64,000 bases of DNA from Halisarca cf. caerulea (Eukaryota; Porifera; Demospongiae; Chondrillida; Halisarcidae). A program made the position numbers and the translations under genes. Where the stretch lies: assembly GCA_963170055.1 (NCBI GenBank), contig CAUJGJ010000185.1, positions 2,509,275 to 2,573,274 on the forward strand. Reading direction: 5' to 3'. A model generated the notes under the pieces. That model was not told the origin of the DNA and did not search any database. It was given only the letters and a program-made list of their open reading frames with translations. Each line of letters opens with the position of its first letter. The first letter of the stretch is position 1. Positions 1-37,960 of this stretch are shown here, in pieces.

Positions 1-457
1 CTCTGAGGCACATGACGGCAGATCTGAGTAGTGCAATTGACAGGTGGAATCTAATCCATTTCATTGTGGTGCTGTAAGTTTGGTCCCTCTTCTTAGTAAT
101 CATGCCAGCAATCTTCTTGTAGACAATAGCTGCCAGTGCCATATTGACCCCATTCCTCCTGATGTATGTTATGTATGTTTGTGTGACCACGCAGCTGTTA
201 TACCACAGCGGCTGGCCATATGCATATATAGGTATATAGCATAGTACTATTATTTTAAGCACATAGTATAGCAGTATAATAATATTATTGTAGCAACAAA
301 TAATATTATAGGGATCAATTGCAATCGATTGTACAAGATAAAGTGCATGCAGGCCAAACATAACCCTCGAGCTCATTTGTCACACTGAATTCTAATAGTA
401 TACGGAGAATGAAAACGGTATCTTTCGGATGCATGATCAGCTATTGTGGGCATCATT
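1..457. other. Upstream region of the first esterase gene
   Basis: No gene is supported here. An open frame covers about 44-244 and has a plausible acceptor (…gacag at 39-43), so a 3' exon of a gene lying left of the window cannot be excluded, but nothing in it is recognisable. The last 80 bases before the ATG at 458 should hold the promoter and 5' leader of the first esterase gene. I see no clear TATA box at a convincing distance. Confidence 0.3.
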
Positions 458-3400
458 ATGAAGCTCTTTCTGCTCTTTCTTTCGGCTTACTGCTGTCAAG
501 CAGCCATTCAAACGGCCAACTTGGTGCTTTTAGAGACAGCAGCGCAGCAAAAGGTATGTTTTGGTAGCGATCGATCCTGATACGCTAAATAGCGTACGCA
601 CGTTGTCCTCTCGATGATTTGCAGGGAGCGGTATGCCTGGATGGCACACCCGGTGGCTACTACTTCAGACCAGGTACGTGGGGAGGGTGCATGCACTAAA
701 TTATAATAACCGTTAATTCAGCCCCCGAGCTATGTTAACATTTTGTAGATACGCACAACGAGCCTAACTGTAAGCTGTACCCAGTAGGGCCTACAGTACC
801 AGTAGAACCTGTGTAATGCGGACACCTTGGGGACCACTAAAAGTGTCCTGATTACAGAAGCAAGAGTCCTGACTTTGCAGGCTTGCCCCAGTATGGCATT
901 CGTATGTGTATGAAATCTTTGGACAATCTTTAAGTTAATGACATTGTCCAGTAACAGGTGTCCATGCAGATTTTCAATCTATTAGGTTTAGCTGTATAAT
1001 ATTTATGGCTGATGCAGTAAATTAAGTAGTAATGCATGCAGGTATGTATGCAGGTTTTCTACAGCTGTTAAGTTTGGTGTGATGCACCCATCGCATGTTT
1101 AATATGGTTTGTATATAACATCACTATTGCACAAAGAAAAAATTTTCTGTGGAACAGGACTGGTCAGTTTATGGCACATTGACAAGTTTATACTTCACAG
1201 CATTTATTCTGATTGTATGAAGTATCTATCATCATAATATAAACAATATGATGCACACACGGGTTGTTTGTTGTTAGCAGAAAATGAATTTGTCACATGC
1301 AATATAGCCAATCGGGTGCTTAAGTAAATATTTCAAGCACGTACCTGAAGGCCTATAATCCTGCTACTGAACTCCTACCCACTATGCATGTGCGCTTCTG
1401 TATTAGAATTTACATCTCTCTGTCATGATGCACTGATTGGATGCAAATATGTGTATGTGCATATGGGCATGTTCCAATATATATAGTGTCTTAATAATCA
1501 TAGTCAAATAAGACTGACGCAGAAGTAATATACATTTGTCAGTACCCAGGTAGATTTCAAAGACATGTATAATAGTATTATATGATTCATCGGACATGCA
1601 TGTTTACCAGTTACTGTACATGCCATGAACTCAGCGGGGTGTGACTGTGATTCCTGCATGTTCACAATATTATAGAGTATGTCAAATATAGACTTAGACT
1701 ATAGGCCAATTCGTAATGGTAATAGGTTATATGTGTAGTATGTAAGGTTTTAGCATCCGTATAATATCTTAATTTCTGAAGTGTTTATACTATAATATAA
1801 TAATAATAATAATAATATAGTAGCATTCAATTTGCCATCATATCTGAATTAATATACCACAGCGCTCCTAAATTCCACGTTTGTATGGTTTAGTGATGAA
1901 TACTATTAACCACATATTAGGTACTGGATCAGGAGCTAACAAGTGGATTATTAATTTCAAAGGAGGTGGATGGTGTTATGATGAAGATTCATGTGCACAG
2001 AGGAGTAAGACCACTTTGGGATCTTCTAAGTCATGGGGAAAGACAGATACGTATCAAGGACTGCTGTCTGCAGACCAAACTATTAATCCCAACTTTTACA
2101 ACTGGAATCTAGCTTATGCCATGTACTGTGATGGTGCATCATTTGCTGGGAATGTGTAAGTTCAACTGCTTGCAGACTTGTAACTGTTGTAAAAGATCCA
2201 TTCTTGGGTATTCATGATTACAAACACCTATTCTTTTTACAATTGCAATTGCAAGTTGCTTGTACATACATTATCAAATTTGTTTTGTTGCATACTGTAT
2301 GCACTCAGCAGGGTGGTGTGGCTTTAGCAGATTGGAAGCCATGCACGAATATTCAAAGCCTGCGAAAATTTAGCTTGAGCACTTGCACAATGACCATAGC
2401 CGTCAAAACGACAGTGGTCATTGAGAAATACTGCAGGGTCTTCTTTTTTTTATCTGAAAGCTTTCATCCACAAACAAACAAAGTTAACTAAGGTTAAATA
2501 AGGGGGAGCTGCAAAAAAGAAAAACTATGAAAATTGTACAATTGGTGATCCACGAAAGTTTCATACCGTGAGAATTTCAGCATATACGGTAATAGTATTA
2601 TATTCACATTGCCATCCCGCATACATACATGATTCAATAGATATATGTCCACACTATATAATAATATGACAATGTATGACATTGACATTGTATATTCACG
2701 GCCTGGATAAAAAGCTTTGGGTATATATATTGAATATAGCAAATCTATACACTCCAATTACATTAACTTTGAGATTGATATTGACACTTGCAGCACCAAA
2801 CCAGTGATGCACAACGGAGTTACCCTCTACTTCCGAGGAATACGCATTACCAAAGCTTTATTGGATGACCTTGCAATCAAAGGACTGATGAATGCCACTG
2901 ATGTTATCCTCACTGGTGGATCTGGTATGTTGGGTCGGGTGGTTATGTTGAGTAAATCTTTATCCCAAGGCATGGGTTCATTGAGGGCATGTATTGGTAG
3001 CATTACAATGTTATTATCGGTGTGGTTATCTATTCTTCTGAAGCATTGACGTAATCACTATAATTATAATAATGTGATTCGTATAATTATATTAAGTTTT
3101 GTGTTCAATTGAATATGTATTCACATTCTTTATATAGCTGGCGGACTGGCCGCCTACCTCCATGCTGACTATGTTAGTTCCTTTCTCCCTTCTTCTGTGA
3201 AAATGAAGGCTATAGCCAATGCAGGGTGAGTGCTTGTGTGTCTCATTAGAAGTGTCCGTAGCGGCACATTAACTGTAATATATTAAAATTGCCATGCATA
3301 TGTTATAAATCATGCATGTGCACATGTATGGTTCAATTGTATTACGTTGCACCTGTAACATGTGTGTTTTATATGCATGCACGTCCTTGCCTGTATACTT

Positions 3401-6400
3401 GGACCTATATGAATGCATAATACACATACTGAGGAGAGCGAATGATATTAATATGTTACTTCTATTTATTTCTAACCAAAGGTACTTTCTTGATGCCAAA
3501 AACTGGACTGGCCAGTACCACATCCGTCCTCTCTATCAGTATGGTACGTTCTACCACACCATACCATGCAGGCTGATTGCAAAGTCTCATCTCTGTGTGT
3601 GTTGGGTGTGTCCATACTAGTAGTGTGCATTAGGTGTGCGTATATTTCGGAAGTATGTGCATGCAGGGGTCTGTCTAGGATGAGAATTTTAGGGGAGTGG
3701 GGGGAAGCTTCAGTACTACAGTGCATGTCTGCCACGTAGGACATGACCGTAAATGATGTATTTATATACATAGCAGGGCTTCTTTCAGGATATTAATCTT
3801 GGGGGTGGGATTTGCAAAGTATATAGGGGGTAGATATGTGGTCTGTAAAACACATGCAGTGCAATGATGTAAGGAGCTACACATATGTATGTATTATCAC
3901 AGGGGTATGTAACTAAGGGGGATCAGGGGATATGTTACCCCCGCAAAAATTTTGGATTTTAGGTTATAAGGGGGGATCTGCATGATGCCATTTTATATAG
4001 ACCATTCAATTAAGGTTGATTTTGACACTCAAGTAGGGCCTTCTCCATAGTAATTTGAACTACAGTTTTTTGGGTGAAAACTGGATCTGAGAGTTTGGGA
4101 AGGAAGCTTCCTCCTCCACTTGATAGAACTCGAGCATGGTGGGCGTATCTACCACAGATGTATGTGTTGAGTGTGTATGTCTACCATAAATAGTCTGTTT
4201 GGGTGTGTCTACCATCAGCAGTCTGTTTGGGTGCGTCTACCATCAGCAGTCTGTTTGGGTGCGTCTACCATCAGCATTCTGTTTGGATGTGTCTACCATC
4301 ATGCAGCAGTCTGTTTGGGTGTGTCTACCATCAGCAGTCTGTTTGGGTGTGTCTACCATCAGCATTCTGTTTGGATGTGTCTACCATCATGCAGCAGTCT
4401 GTTTGGGTGTGTCTACCATCAGCAGTCTGTTTGGGTGTGTCTACCATCAGCAGTCTGTTTGGGTGTCTACCATCAGCAGCCTGTTTGGGTGTGTCTACCA
4501 TCAGCAGTCTGTTTGGGTGTGTCTACCATCAGCAGTCTGTTTGGGTGTCTACCATCAGCAGTCTGTTTGGGTGTGTCTACCATCAGCAGTCTGTTTGGGT
4601 GTGTCTACCATCAGCAGCCTATTTGGGTGTGTCTACCATCAGCAGTCTGTTTGGGTGTGTCTATACCATCGTCAGTCTTTTTGGGTGTGTCTATCATCGG
4701 TAGTCTGTTTGGGTGTGTCTACCATCAGCTGCCTATTTGGGTGTGTCTACCATCAGCTGCCTATTTGGGTGTGTCTACCATCCGCAGTCGGTTTGGGTGT
4801 GTCTACCAAGCAATCTGTGGCCATGGCGGGTATGTCTACCAGCATTGTATATATAGTTGCTGATAAATGAAATGATTCATTATAATATAATGTGTGATAA
4901 TAGGGTGTAATACAGACGAGTGCTAATTATCACAATGAAATTTTGGCCAAATTTTAGAAAAGAGCTATATGGCATGTGTGAAATAAGCCAGATATATATA
5001 CCAGTGATCCAGATTACCACAGCAGTGTAGCTATATATGCTTGAGTTCCTCCTAACTACAGCTATGGCCTAGCCGCAGGGTTCTATCCAGTGGGGGAGAG
5101 GAGCTTCCACCCAAAAACGTCCAACGGCTCAAAAGTGCAGTGCAAATTTTTGTAATAAAGAACTTCAAGGTTCTACTTGATTGACAAAATCAACCTGGAA
5201 TGGTCTAAAATGCCCTCAGATACCACCTGATATAACCTAAAAACTCAAATTTTCCCTGGGGGAGCATACCCCCAGCCCCCCCCTAGTTGTATACCCTTCA
5301 CATATACAGCTGTGCATGCATCTCCATACGCCACTTCCCAATGGGTATATCCTGAATGGAAGCCTACATGCTATATTACACACACAATACATACAGCAAA
5401 ACTATGGGGGGGGGTCTCGCATAGCAGACCCTATACTAGATTACATGTATAGGATACATTTTGGATTGCAATCTGCAAAGATCTACCAACATATCTATAT
5501 CTATATCTTCTATATCTATCTATATATATATACATATAATCAGATGGTGCCCCCCTAATTTTTTTTCTGGATCCGCCCCTGCATGCACTTTTACAGTGTT
5601 CAAGATGCAGAACTGCTCTGGAGGAGTGAATTCTGACTGTATATCAGCTAACTCCGGGGAAGAGTGGAAGTGCTTCTTTGCACAGGTAACCTGTACAATT
5701 CAGCCTTATCCTTTACACTCTGAATCCATGCATACAGTATGTAGTATAGCAGTAGACTTGCCCAATACAGTGCTCATGCATCATCAAAATGCAATGTTCA
5801 ATATGTGAATATACTTAATAATCATTCTCCACCAGTACACCTTCCCCTATATCAAGACCCCGTTGTTTGTTCTGAACTCCGCCTATGACACTTGGCAGTT
5901 GCCAAACATACTCCAGTTCAGCTGTAAGAACTTGTCCACTTGTCCAGAAGCTGAGAAGGAAGCATTCTACAACTACAGGAATGTACGTATGTTGCATGGA
6001 GTTGTCTCACGCAGGGTATAGTGATCAGATGGTCACCGTGGTATTGTAATAGCATGAACTGTGAGATGACCGATTTTATTAAATTACGTAGTTGCCTTTC
6101 CTCCAATTGACACATGCAACTAGTGCATGTGTGTGTGCATGCAGTGGATTGTGCTAGCTATAGACTCTGTATGTTTGTCTTTCCATGCAGTACCAGAGGC
6201 TCACATACGCATGTATAGTATCTGCAATAGATTGGAAAGTAAGTTTTAGCATCAGATTCTTTGCATTAATTGTACAGGTCTTCCTTGATGCTGCAAAGCC
6301 TGTCTTAGCATCCAAGACCAGTGGCTTGTACTTGGCATCTTGTCTGGTTCACGGCATGTGTACAAGTAATCGAATGTGGACCACCTTGAAGATCAACAAC

Positions 6401-6493
6401 ACTATCCTTTCTGATGCCTTCTCCACCTGGTACAAGGGAAGTGGTGCTCTACACCTCATTGACTGCCCTTATCCTTGTAATAAGTCATGCTGA
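458..6493 (+). CDS. Secreted Notum/pectin acetylesterase-family hydrolase, copy 1
   Basis: Nine exons join in frame to 370 residues: 458-553, 625-673, 1921-2155, 2794-2924, 3138-3225, 3482-3543, 5597-5685, 5836-5982 and 6278-6493 (TGA). All introns are GT-AG. The start gives a signal peptide (MKLFLLFLSAYCCQA). Family landmarks follow in order: GSGANKW, oxyanion-hole GGGWC (about residues 63-67), FYNWNLAYAMYCDGASFAG, LYFRGIRI, nucleophile Ser170 in TGGSAGG, Asp268 in NSAYDTWQ and His324 in LVHGMC. This completes the Ser-Asp-His triad of an alpha/beta hydrolase. Known members remove acetyl groups from pectin (plants, bacteria) or palmitoleate from Wnt (animal Notum). The sequence resembles the plant-type length and motifs, so the substrate is open. 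A tandem paralogue lies 2.8 kb downstream. The enzyme is probably secreted. Confidence 0.92.
4199..4812. repeat. 28-bp minisatellite in esterase copy 1, intron 6
   Basis: About 22 tandem copies of a unit of roughly 28 bp (core tctgtttgggtgtgtctacc followed by atcagcag), with some 25-bp and 31-bp variants. The array lies wholly inside the intron between the exons ending at 3543 and starting at 5597. It is open in all three forward frames because the unit lacks stops and is not a multiple of three. There is no sign that it is translated. Confidence 0.9.
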
Positions 6494-7035
6494 CATGTTC
6501 ATTGTATGTTATCTGTTTAGACTTATGGTTTGATGTTGTTTGATGCAGTGTGACAACAATAGTAGAATTCCATATAATATCTGCTTCCATGTAAGCCTAT
6601 TCTTTTATATATTCATCTCAAAAATACGTAATGTGATTAATTGTGAATTAATTAATATTTGCCAAGTGGTATATTTATTGCATGAATTGCATGTGTGCTC
6701 AATTCATGATCAGAAGCTGCATGTATTATTTACCTTAAATGCAAGCTGATTGGCACTAGTATGCATGCACACTATAATATTATGTTCGCCCAGCATGCAT
6801 GCCTCCATGAGACCAGTACCTGCATGGCCCATGGCCAGATGAAGATGCAGGGGCTATTATTTGAATATATTTACACCTTGCAAGCAATAATCATATATAT
6901 TAATATTACACAATGCATGCATACAAAATCTATAATTCGTATTCAAGGGTCCAGGGCCCCTGCATGTATATGCATGCATGCATGGGCCTGATCCTTGATG
7001 CATACATGTACAGTGTCTGTATATACATACATACA

Positions 7036-7073
7036 TGTGTGTGTGTGTGTGTGTGCGTGCGTGTGTGTGTGTT

Positions 7074-7136
<63 letters not shown>

Positions 7137-7154
7137 CGTGTGTGTGTGTGTGTT

Positions 7155-7227
<73 letters not shown>

Positions 7228-7228
7228 C

Positions 7229-7297
<69 letters not shown>

Positions 7298-7346
7298 TGT
7301 TTATGTGTGTGTGTGTGCGTGTGCGTGCGTGCGTGCGTGTGCGTGA
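7036..7346. repeat. (TG)n microsatellite
   Basis: About 310 bases of TG dinucleotide repeat, interrupted by TTTG, GGCG and CG variants. It is intergenic. Confidence 0.95.
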
Positions 7347-8268
7347 CGCGTCTATGATTGCATGCGTATCGATATCCATGATTGCAGCGATGTGCGATTC
7401 GGCGCCATTTTAGTTTCGATGGTTGGCAGACAAAATGGCACGGGCCAAACAAACTAATGGCAGTACATTTTGACCAAAGCTAGGACCATCTCGGAGTGTG
7501 TGCTTGTTTGCGATTGCCGGTATATGAGTCTTCTGCACAGGTCGGTGGATTCTATATTAAAACTTTTATAATTGTATTTGTAGATGCGGTAACTTTGGTG
7601 CTGTTTTAGAATAGACTATTGCCAAGGTCTTGCAATCGTTTAGCTATAGTGCTTGTTGTCAGAATTGTTAGCCTAAGGGTTTATCTAAGTCGAGTGGTTT
7701 CTTAAGGCTGACAGGTTAGTGTACTGTGACTGTACAGCATATTCAAGTAAAACGCTGTGTCTTGTCAGACCGTGCTACCCTGATGATGGAGGTACTGTGT
7801 TGTATGCACACAGTCACAGTAGTCTATTGATTACCAGCTATAGTTTTAGTAACAATGACACCGTTCCTTTCCAGCCTTTCCATGGCCCTGTAGTGCATGC
7901 TCTTTGGCTACTATCATGCCTTACACTACATTGTGGGGGTTAACCCTGCATGTGTCCCTGGCTTTTCTTTTTTACTGGATTTTATATTCTTTTACACTTA
8001 ATGTCAAAGGAACAGCGGGCGTTCAAGGACGGTCCAACTTGCTGGACTATGTACACAGTCAGGTATACCTTGGCATTGGTCATGTGAATTTGCAATTAGT
8101 AATAATTTGTATAATATTGCCAACCACTAAATTGCTGAGCGAGAATCGGGTCGGCAACGCCAGACTAACTAAATGGTGGGTCTGGGTATGAGACTACTAT
8201 TATTATTATATTATGTCTCATCAATAGTATACTATAGGTGAGACATGGCAAGCAATCCAGTGTTCATG

Positions 8269-8363
8269 TAGTCTCCAAACCAGATCCTATGTCAGCTGCC
8301 ATTTTTCTTCTACCTGACAGGCATGCTGTCACATCACTAGAAGAGGGTCTGGTTTCGTGGCTA
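8269..8363. mobile_element. Foldback MITE of the TAGTCT…AGACTA type
   Basis: A short foldback of about 95 bp. The left arm reads tagtctccaaaccagatc and the right arm gggtctggtttcgtggcta, which are imperfect inverted copies. The same arms occur at 12186-12316, 39028-39120 and, more diverged, at 51869-52071. The TA at each outer edge fits a TA target duplication. Confidence 0.6.
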
Positions 8364-8945
8364 GTTCTTGCACATGTAACTGTGTGACATGTATTGTGCC
8401 CTCTATACCAGAGCGTGAGTCTCAAATAGTAAGGTGGGGTAAAGCAGGATAATTTTGTATGCAGGGGTAATTTGGGACAGAGCCTTTATTTCTGCTAGGG
8501 TTAAGCTGTCCAACAGTTACTGTGTTTGTTACTAATGAACTTCCACTCCATGGAGACAGCGATGTCAAGAAACAATGGGTATAGCTTGTGGTTCACACTG
8601 CTTTGACCCACCTCCCAAATTTCCCCACTCTTCCAAACTACCATGCTTTACCCTACAGTGTATGGGTACAGCAGAATTCCGCTGATGAGCCTCAGACCAC
8701 ATCTCCTGAGACTTCTTTGTTTATGTCAATATTATGTAAGTCTGGTTCCAATCGATAATCATTGCACTGTCATGTTTTGGAGTTTACTTATAGCCGGATT
8801 TCATTGACACAATATATGTCATTTTCGTCTCCGTTTTCGAAGACGATGGATGCATGATGTCACTTGTACACAAATGGTGACTCCAAAACGGGAAGCAGTA
8901 ATGGTGGTCTGATTCCATGAATCTTGTATCAGCTTCTGCTTGGCA

Positions 8946-9072
8946 ATGCATACTTTCACACTTCTGTTTCATCATTCGATTTACATATTACATCATTAAA
9001 ATTCCGCTTGCATACTTTGAAATTCACACTTCTGTTTCATCATCCGATCTGAATATTGCATCATTGAAAATA
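8946..9072. repeat. Two-copy direct repeat
   Basis: Two adjacent imperfect copies of about 62-65 bp, each containing tgcatacttt…cacacttctgtttcatcat, lie about 200 bases upstream of the second esterase start. They could be part of its promoter region or simple local duplication; nothing decides this. Confidence 0.6.
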
Positions 9073-9272
9073 CTTCTGTAGGTCATTAGAATTATAATGC
9101 AATTGAATTGCCATGTGTCCAAAACGTGCATATCACCTTGTGTGTTGGTCAATTGTGTCACTTGGCACATACGTACGTATTACGTACCTTCAATATCAGT
9201 GTTAAAGTTGTTAACTTCACGTTGGTACTTTTTTTTGTTTTAGATCTGCACTCTTTCTTTACAACAGAAGAC

Positions 9273-16370
<7,098 letters not shown>

Positions 16371-17345
16371 TAGGGTATTTGTAATTAGAACATGGTAGTA
16401 GTCAAGAACTTTTGAAATGGTATAGCCATTCATTATCCTGCTAGGGTGTAGTGTCCTGATCGAACCCTTGTGTATAGCTAAGCTGCTTGTAAGATTATTG
16501 TAATGTTATCAATTCTGTTGGCTAATTTTGATTGCAATTGAATTACGCATGTATGGAAACACAATGAAAGAGTTAAATTGTCCAGGAGTGATTTTGCTTG
16601 CCATATGGTCACGCACAGCAACACACCACGTCAAAGTCTATTCTCACGTCCTTCTGATCCTGAGGGCCACATCTTCCGATTTTAATATAACATGCACTTG
16701 CCGTATACAAGTTAAAAGTGATAGAGTATGTGAAAAGGGCCACTAAAGAAGCAGCGCACCAACAACATTTTAACAAAGAACCAGTGTGCTGATCATGCTA
16801 TATACCATTCTTCGCTCTCTCTTGATTTTCTTTCCCAACAAAGGGTGTTCAAGCATTTTTGTACACGGGGTGCTCTCTAATGATGCATTCTAGCTGTCCA
16901 TACACACAATGTACAAGTCCGGTAGGCATGCAGAATGTCGAAGGTATATAAGGTAAAGTGGGGTATAATTTGGAACAGTCAGCTGGCCAAATTAAAAGCA
17001 GCTGCAGCGTATGTCAACCACGATCTACATCCTATTTCTCGTCTGTATTGTCTCCATGGAGTGGGAGTCTGGCAGTATATACATAATATTATTGTTATGT
17101 TATTATGACATAAGGCTGGATGGCTGCATGGGCAATTGCAATTTAACCACATGCAGGCCTTGTTCCAAATTACCCACCCCTCCCCTTATACCTTGTAGAT
17201 TGATTAATTGCATAATGACGTCGACTATAATTGGCAGTACTAGTACTATAGCTGTCTCCTGCATGAACCAACCGTATGCGATGAACCGAACGGATATCGG
17301 TAAATATAATTCGAAATGGGAATCGAATTTTGCTCGCGTCGAAAA
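16371..17345. other. Intergenic region with the NCBP2 promoter
   Basis: No gene is seen. It holds the 3' flank of esterase copy 2 and, just upstream of the NCBP2 ATG at 17346, a CpG-containing stretch (about 17215-17345) with a CRE-like tgacgtcg at 17217. This looks like a TATA-less housekeeping promoter; the transcription start is not determined. Confidence 0.4.
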
Positions 17346-19977
<2,632 letters not shown>

Positions 19978-20016
19978 ACTTCATGTTACAAAGACTAGCT
20001 TACATACATACGTGTA

Positions 20017-20021
<5 letters not shown>

Positions 20022-20073
<52 letters not shown>
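20022..20073. repeat. (AC)n microsatellite after NCBP2
   Basis: Twenty-six AC units lie 45 bases after the NCBP2 stop codon and are probably within its 3' UTR. Confidence 0.9.
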
Positions 20074-20076
<3 letters not shown>

Positions 20077-20216
20077 CATGTATGCATTCTATACTTTTTG
20101 CCATGTACCGAGACATCACTTGATTGAACAGTGTGCATTTCATCCCACCCATGCCAAAGTGGGTGGTATAAAATGGTCTAGACCATGTATGCGGTAATTA
20201 CAATGCATGGAAGGTC

Positions 20217-20574
20217 TACAGTGGACCTCTCTAACCCAGACCCCTGAATTGCAGACACCCCACTAATCCAGACCCCTGAATTGCAGACACCCCACTAATC
20301 CAGACCCCTGAATTGCAGACACCTCTCTAATCCAGCCCCCTGAATTGTAGACATCCCTCTAATCCAACCCCCTGAATTGCAGACACCCCTCTAATACAGC
20401 CACCTGAATTGCAGACACCCCTCTAATATGGACACATGCCACTGGAACCAATTGCAAATGAATTACCATGCTTTGCCATATATAAATACATATTCAACCC
20501 CTGAAATGAGGACACCTCCATAATCAGGAAGATTCTTTCAGGTCCCAAGGTGTCCAGATTAGAGGGGTCCACTA
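20217..20574. mobile_element. Pogo-like MITE with internal tandem repeats
   Basis: It starts tacagtggacctctctaacc and ends gattagaggggtccactatg, an inverted pair. The first half consists of about six copies of a 32-bp unit (core ccagacccctgaattgcaga) that itself resembles the terminus, so the end has been multiplied inside the element. Confidence 0.65.
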
Positions 20575-20874
20575 TGATGGGAGGCATGTCATTGACATTG
20601 TTATTGTATAATATTGACTGTCCAGCTATTTTATACTATAAACTCGTCGTAATATCAAGTAATATATATCTACGAAGGAATTTTCGATAGCTCAAGTGAA
20701 ACAGTAGTTGGTGGTTGATAATATGACTTGCAAGTCTTCGTTGTAGCACCTTCACTGTTGAATTACAATTAACATAAGCCCGATTCTCCCGTACCCCGCC
20801 TCAAAATCTCGGCTATATACCGCGTCTAAATTTTAGTCTGCTGACTATATAGACTGAGCTCCGGGCCAGCTGGG

Positions 20875-35821
<14,947 letters not shown>

Positions 35822-37049
35822 TTCCATTTTATCCTGCATGTGGTGCGTCCTTTAGGTCCGTTATCTGTGTTAATCAAACAGTGTGCACATACTGTATGAT
35901 GTTACACAGGGTATTTATAACAAACCGGGAATTAAATGAAAATGGCCATCTTGAAATAGCATCACGAATTATCTTCTACTTGGTTGACAAGATTTTTGCC
36001 CAATTCTTCTTACTGGACGAAAGATCTAATATATTCCAAGCATGTTGATACTTAACTAGGGATTGTTTAGGATGTCTGAAGAAAGATAGCGAGCCGCTAT
36101 AGAATAGCAGTTTCAGACAAGCTTTGCCTCGGCCGCACCTTTAGATCCCTCTCTATTCAGATGAAACAACACGAGAAGACAGAACAAGTGGTGAGCTATC
36201 CAAAAATCAGTCCAGGTTATAGGTTATAATCTTCCGTAAGAAAGTTATTACCGAAAAACCTGTTTTTCACCCTTCAAACAGTGAAAATTTAGCATAAAAT
36301 TAATGGTCCAATTGAGAGAAACTGCTTGATTGTAGCACTATGTCTGGAACGATTTTCACAAACCAAGACTTCTTAAGACTCCATCGAAGTAGGATTTGGT
36401 GAGATTCAAAGGCATCTAAAGGTCTGGCAAAGTGACTTCATTTTCACCCTCAACAAAACTGCCATTTCCGTGACGTTTCACACATATGTAGGCGCAACGT
36501 CACAAAAATCACCTTCTCTTTCCATTCTGTTGATACGTGAAATTTTCAATATCATATGAAAGACACTCAATGATGCATTAAAACAGCCGCTAATCGATGA
36601 CGTTTAAAACAAGCACCACCCGCAATCCGTACAAGCAACAGTCGGTTGCAAACACCCTGTGTATCTGGGATGCTGAGATACCACAGGGGCATTTATTTTC
36701 TCGTGAGATAAATTTTTGCTATATTTGCGGTTCGTTCCTGATCCGTGGAAAATTTGTACTTGCAATTTATTAATATTGTTTTGTATAGGTTATAAGCTTA
36801 TACACAGCAGCTATAATCTGTATAATAATGGTTATAATAATCTTATAATAATATAATAGTTTTAATGTTAAAGTGCAACATGTTACAAGACACTAGGACA
36901 AGCAGTCCAATGAAGCACTACTAAACAAGAAAATCTGCCTGTCCACATACTGTAACACATGATTGCCTTCATAATCGATGGGATCTTGCAGGCAAGGTCC
37001 AAGATCACTGCAGTTTTCTGGTCATCATCCAGACATGCAAAACATCCAG
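35822..37049. other. Gene-free stretch after NACHT gene A
   Basis: I find no supported gene or clear element. It may be intron if gene A continues to the CARD exons, or intergenic if not. Confidence 0.4.
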
Positions 37050-37960
37050 ACTGAGATGTGCTTGCAGCTTTTCAGAAAGAATCATTCAGCTGGCTTGCCA
37101 TGCATCACAGTGTAATAGCCAATGGTCGACATCTTCAATGTCACCAGAGCAACATTCCTTGTAAAAGCGCTCTTCCCTGAGAACCCCTCTCCATCTTCCA
37201 GTTTCAATGTGAAAGTGCAGCTGTTCCCCCTCTCATTTTCGTAAGCACTGTTCTATAAGCCTTGTTAGGAATGTCGCAGTATCTTTACAACATCCAGATT
37301 TGCAAATTAACTTTGGGTAGTTATCCATCTCTATCAACCACTGAGATGTGCTTGCGACTCTTCAGAAAGAAGCACTCTGTTGGCTTGCCATACATCACAG
37401 TGGAGTAGCCAATGCTCGACATCTTCAATGTCACCATTCCTTGCAAAAAGTTTTCCATCTCTATCAACCAAGAATCTGTAACCCTTCTTGTGGCAAGCAA
37501 TACTGTTGAGCATTGCTTTCAATTGAGGCAGTGAGAGCTTCTTGGTGGCTTGTTCTGAAAGCAGACCAGCCAAAATGAGACAGGAGATGCTTCAAGTTTT
37601 TCAACCATAGACCATTTCCTTGAGAGATGAACTTCTGAATCAGCAGCTTTTCAGACTATCTGGTTCTCAAAAATATGGGAGATACCAAAATTTTGTACCA
37701 AAATGCCACACACCTCAACTTTGCCTCCCACAGTAGAGGTCAGGTTGTACATTTCTGCCAGCAGCGATACCCTGGGGTGGTATTTGTTTACACCAAAGAA
37801 GATCCAGAGGGCCCTCATCTACAGCTGATCTAAGGAACCCATCCTCCTGATGCACCCCAAGCCTCAGGACCATACAAAAGGACAGAGTGTACCATAGACT
37901 CCATTAACTTCCTAATTAAAAGGTGAACCCTGCACTGGTGGGCTTCATAGTCATTAGGTT
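37050..37960 (-). pseudogene. LINE reverse-transcriptase C-terminal relic
   Basis: On the minus strand, frame-broken pieces read KLMESMVHSVLLYGPEAWG (about 37915 downward), then KLSLPQLKAMLNSIACHKKG and ARNGDIEDVEHWLLHCDVW (37573-37334). 'S-V-L-LYG-EAWG' followed by a C-x-x-x-x-D-x-E-H-x-L-x-x-C stretch is the usual end of a non-LTR reverse transcriptase ORF. About 110 bases are present twice (37050-37165 and 37339-37450), so the relic was partly duplicated. Confidence 0.6.

Larger units (their letters stand above)
6494..9272. other. Intergenic region between the two esterase genes
   Basis: No gene is supported. It contains a long TG-rich microsatellite (7036-7346), a foldback MITE (8269-8363) and a two-copy direct repeat (8946-9072, unit about 62-65 bp, core cacacttctgtttcatcat). 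The 3' UTR of copy 1 and the promoter of copy 2 must lie at its ends. The open frames inside the microsatellite are poly-(Cys-Val) or poly-(His-Thr) artefacts. Confidence 0.7.

Noticed and set aside
4171..4870. Possible CRISPR-like array or repeat protein
   Set aside because: The units are directly adjacent with no unique spacers, in a eukaryotic intron. It is a plain minisatellite, open in three frames because of its composition.
6930..7452. Long open frames of alternating Cys-Val or His-Thr on both strands (also at 13.7-14.3, 17.6-17.9, 47.3-47.8, 59.5-59.9 and 61.6-62.0 kb)
   Set aside because: They are translations of (TG)n/(AC)n microsatellites, which have no stop codons in any frame. 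There is no gene context.
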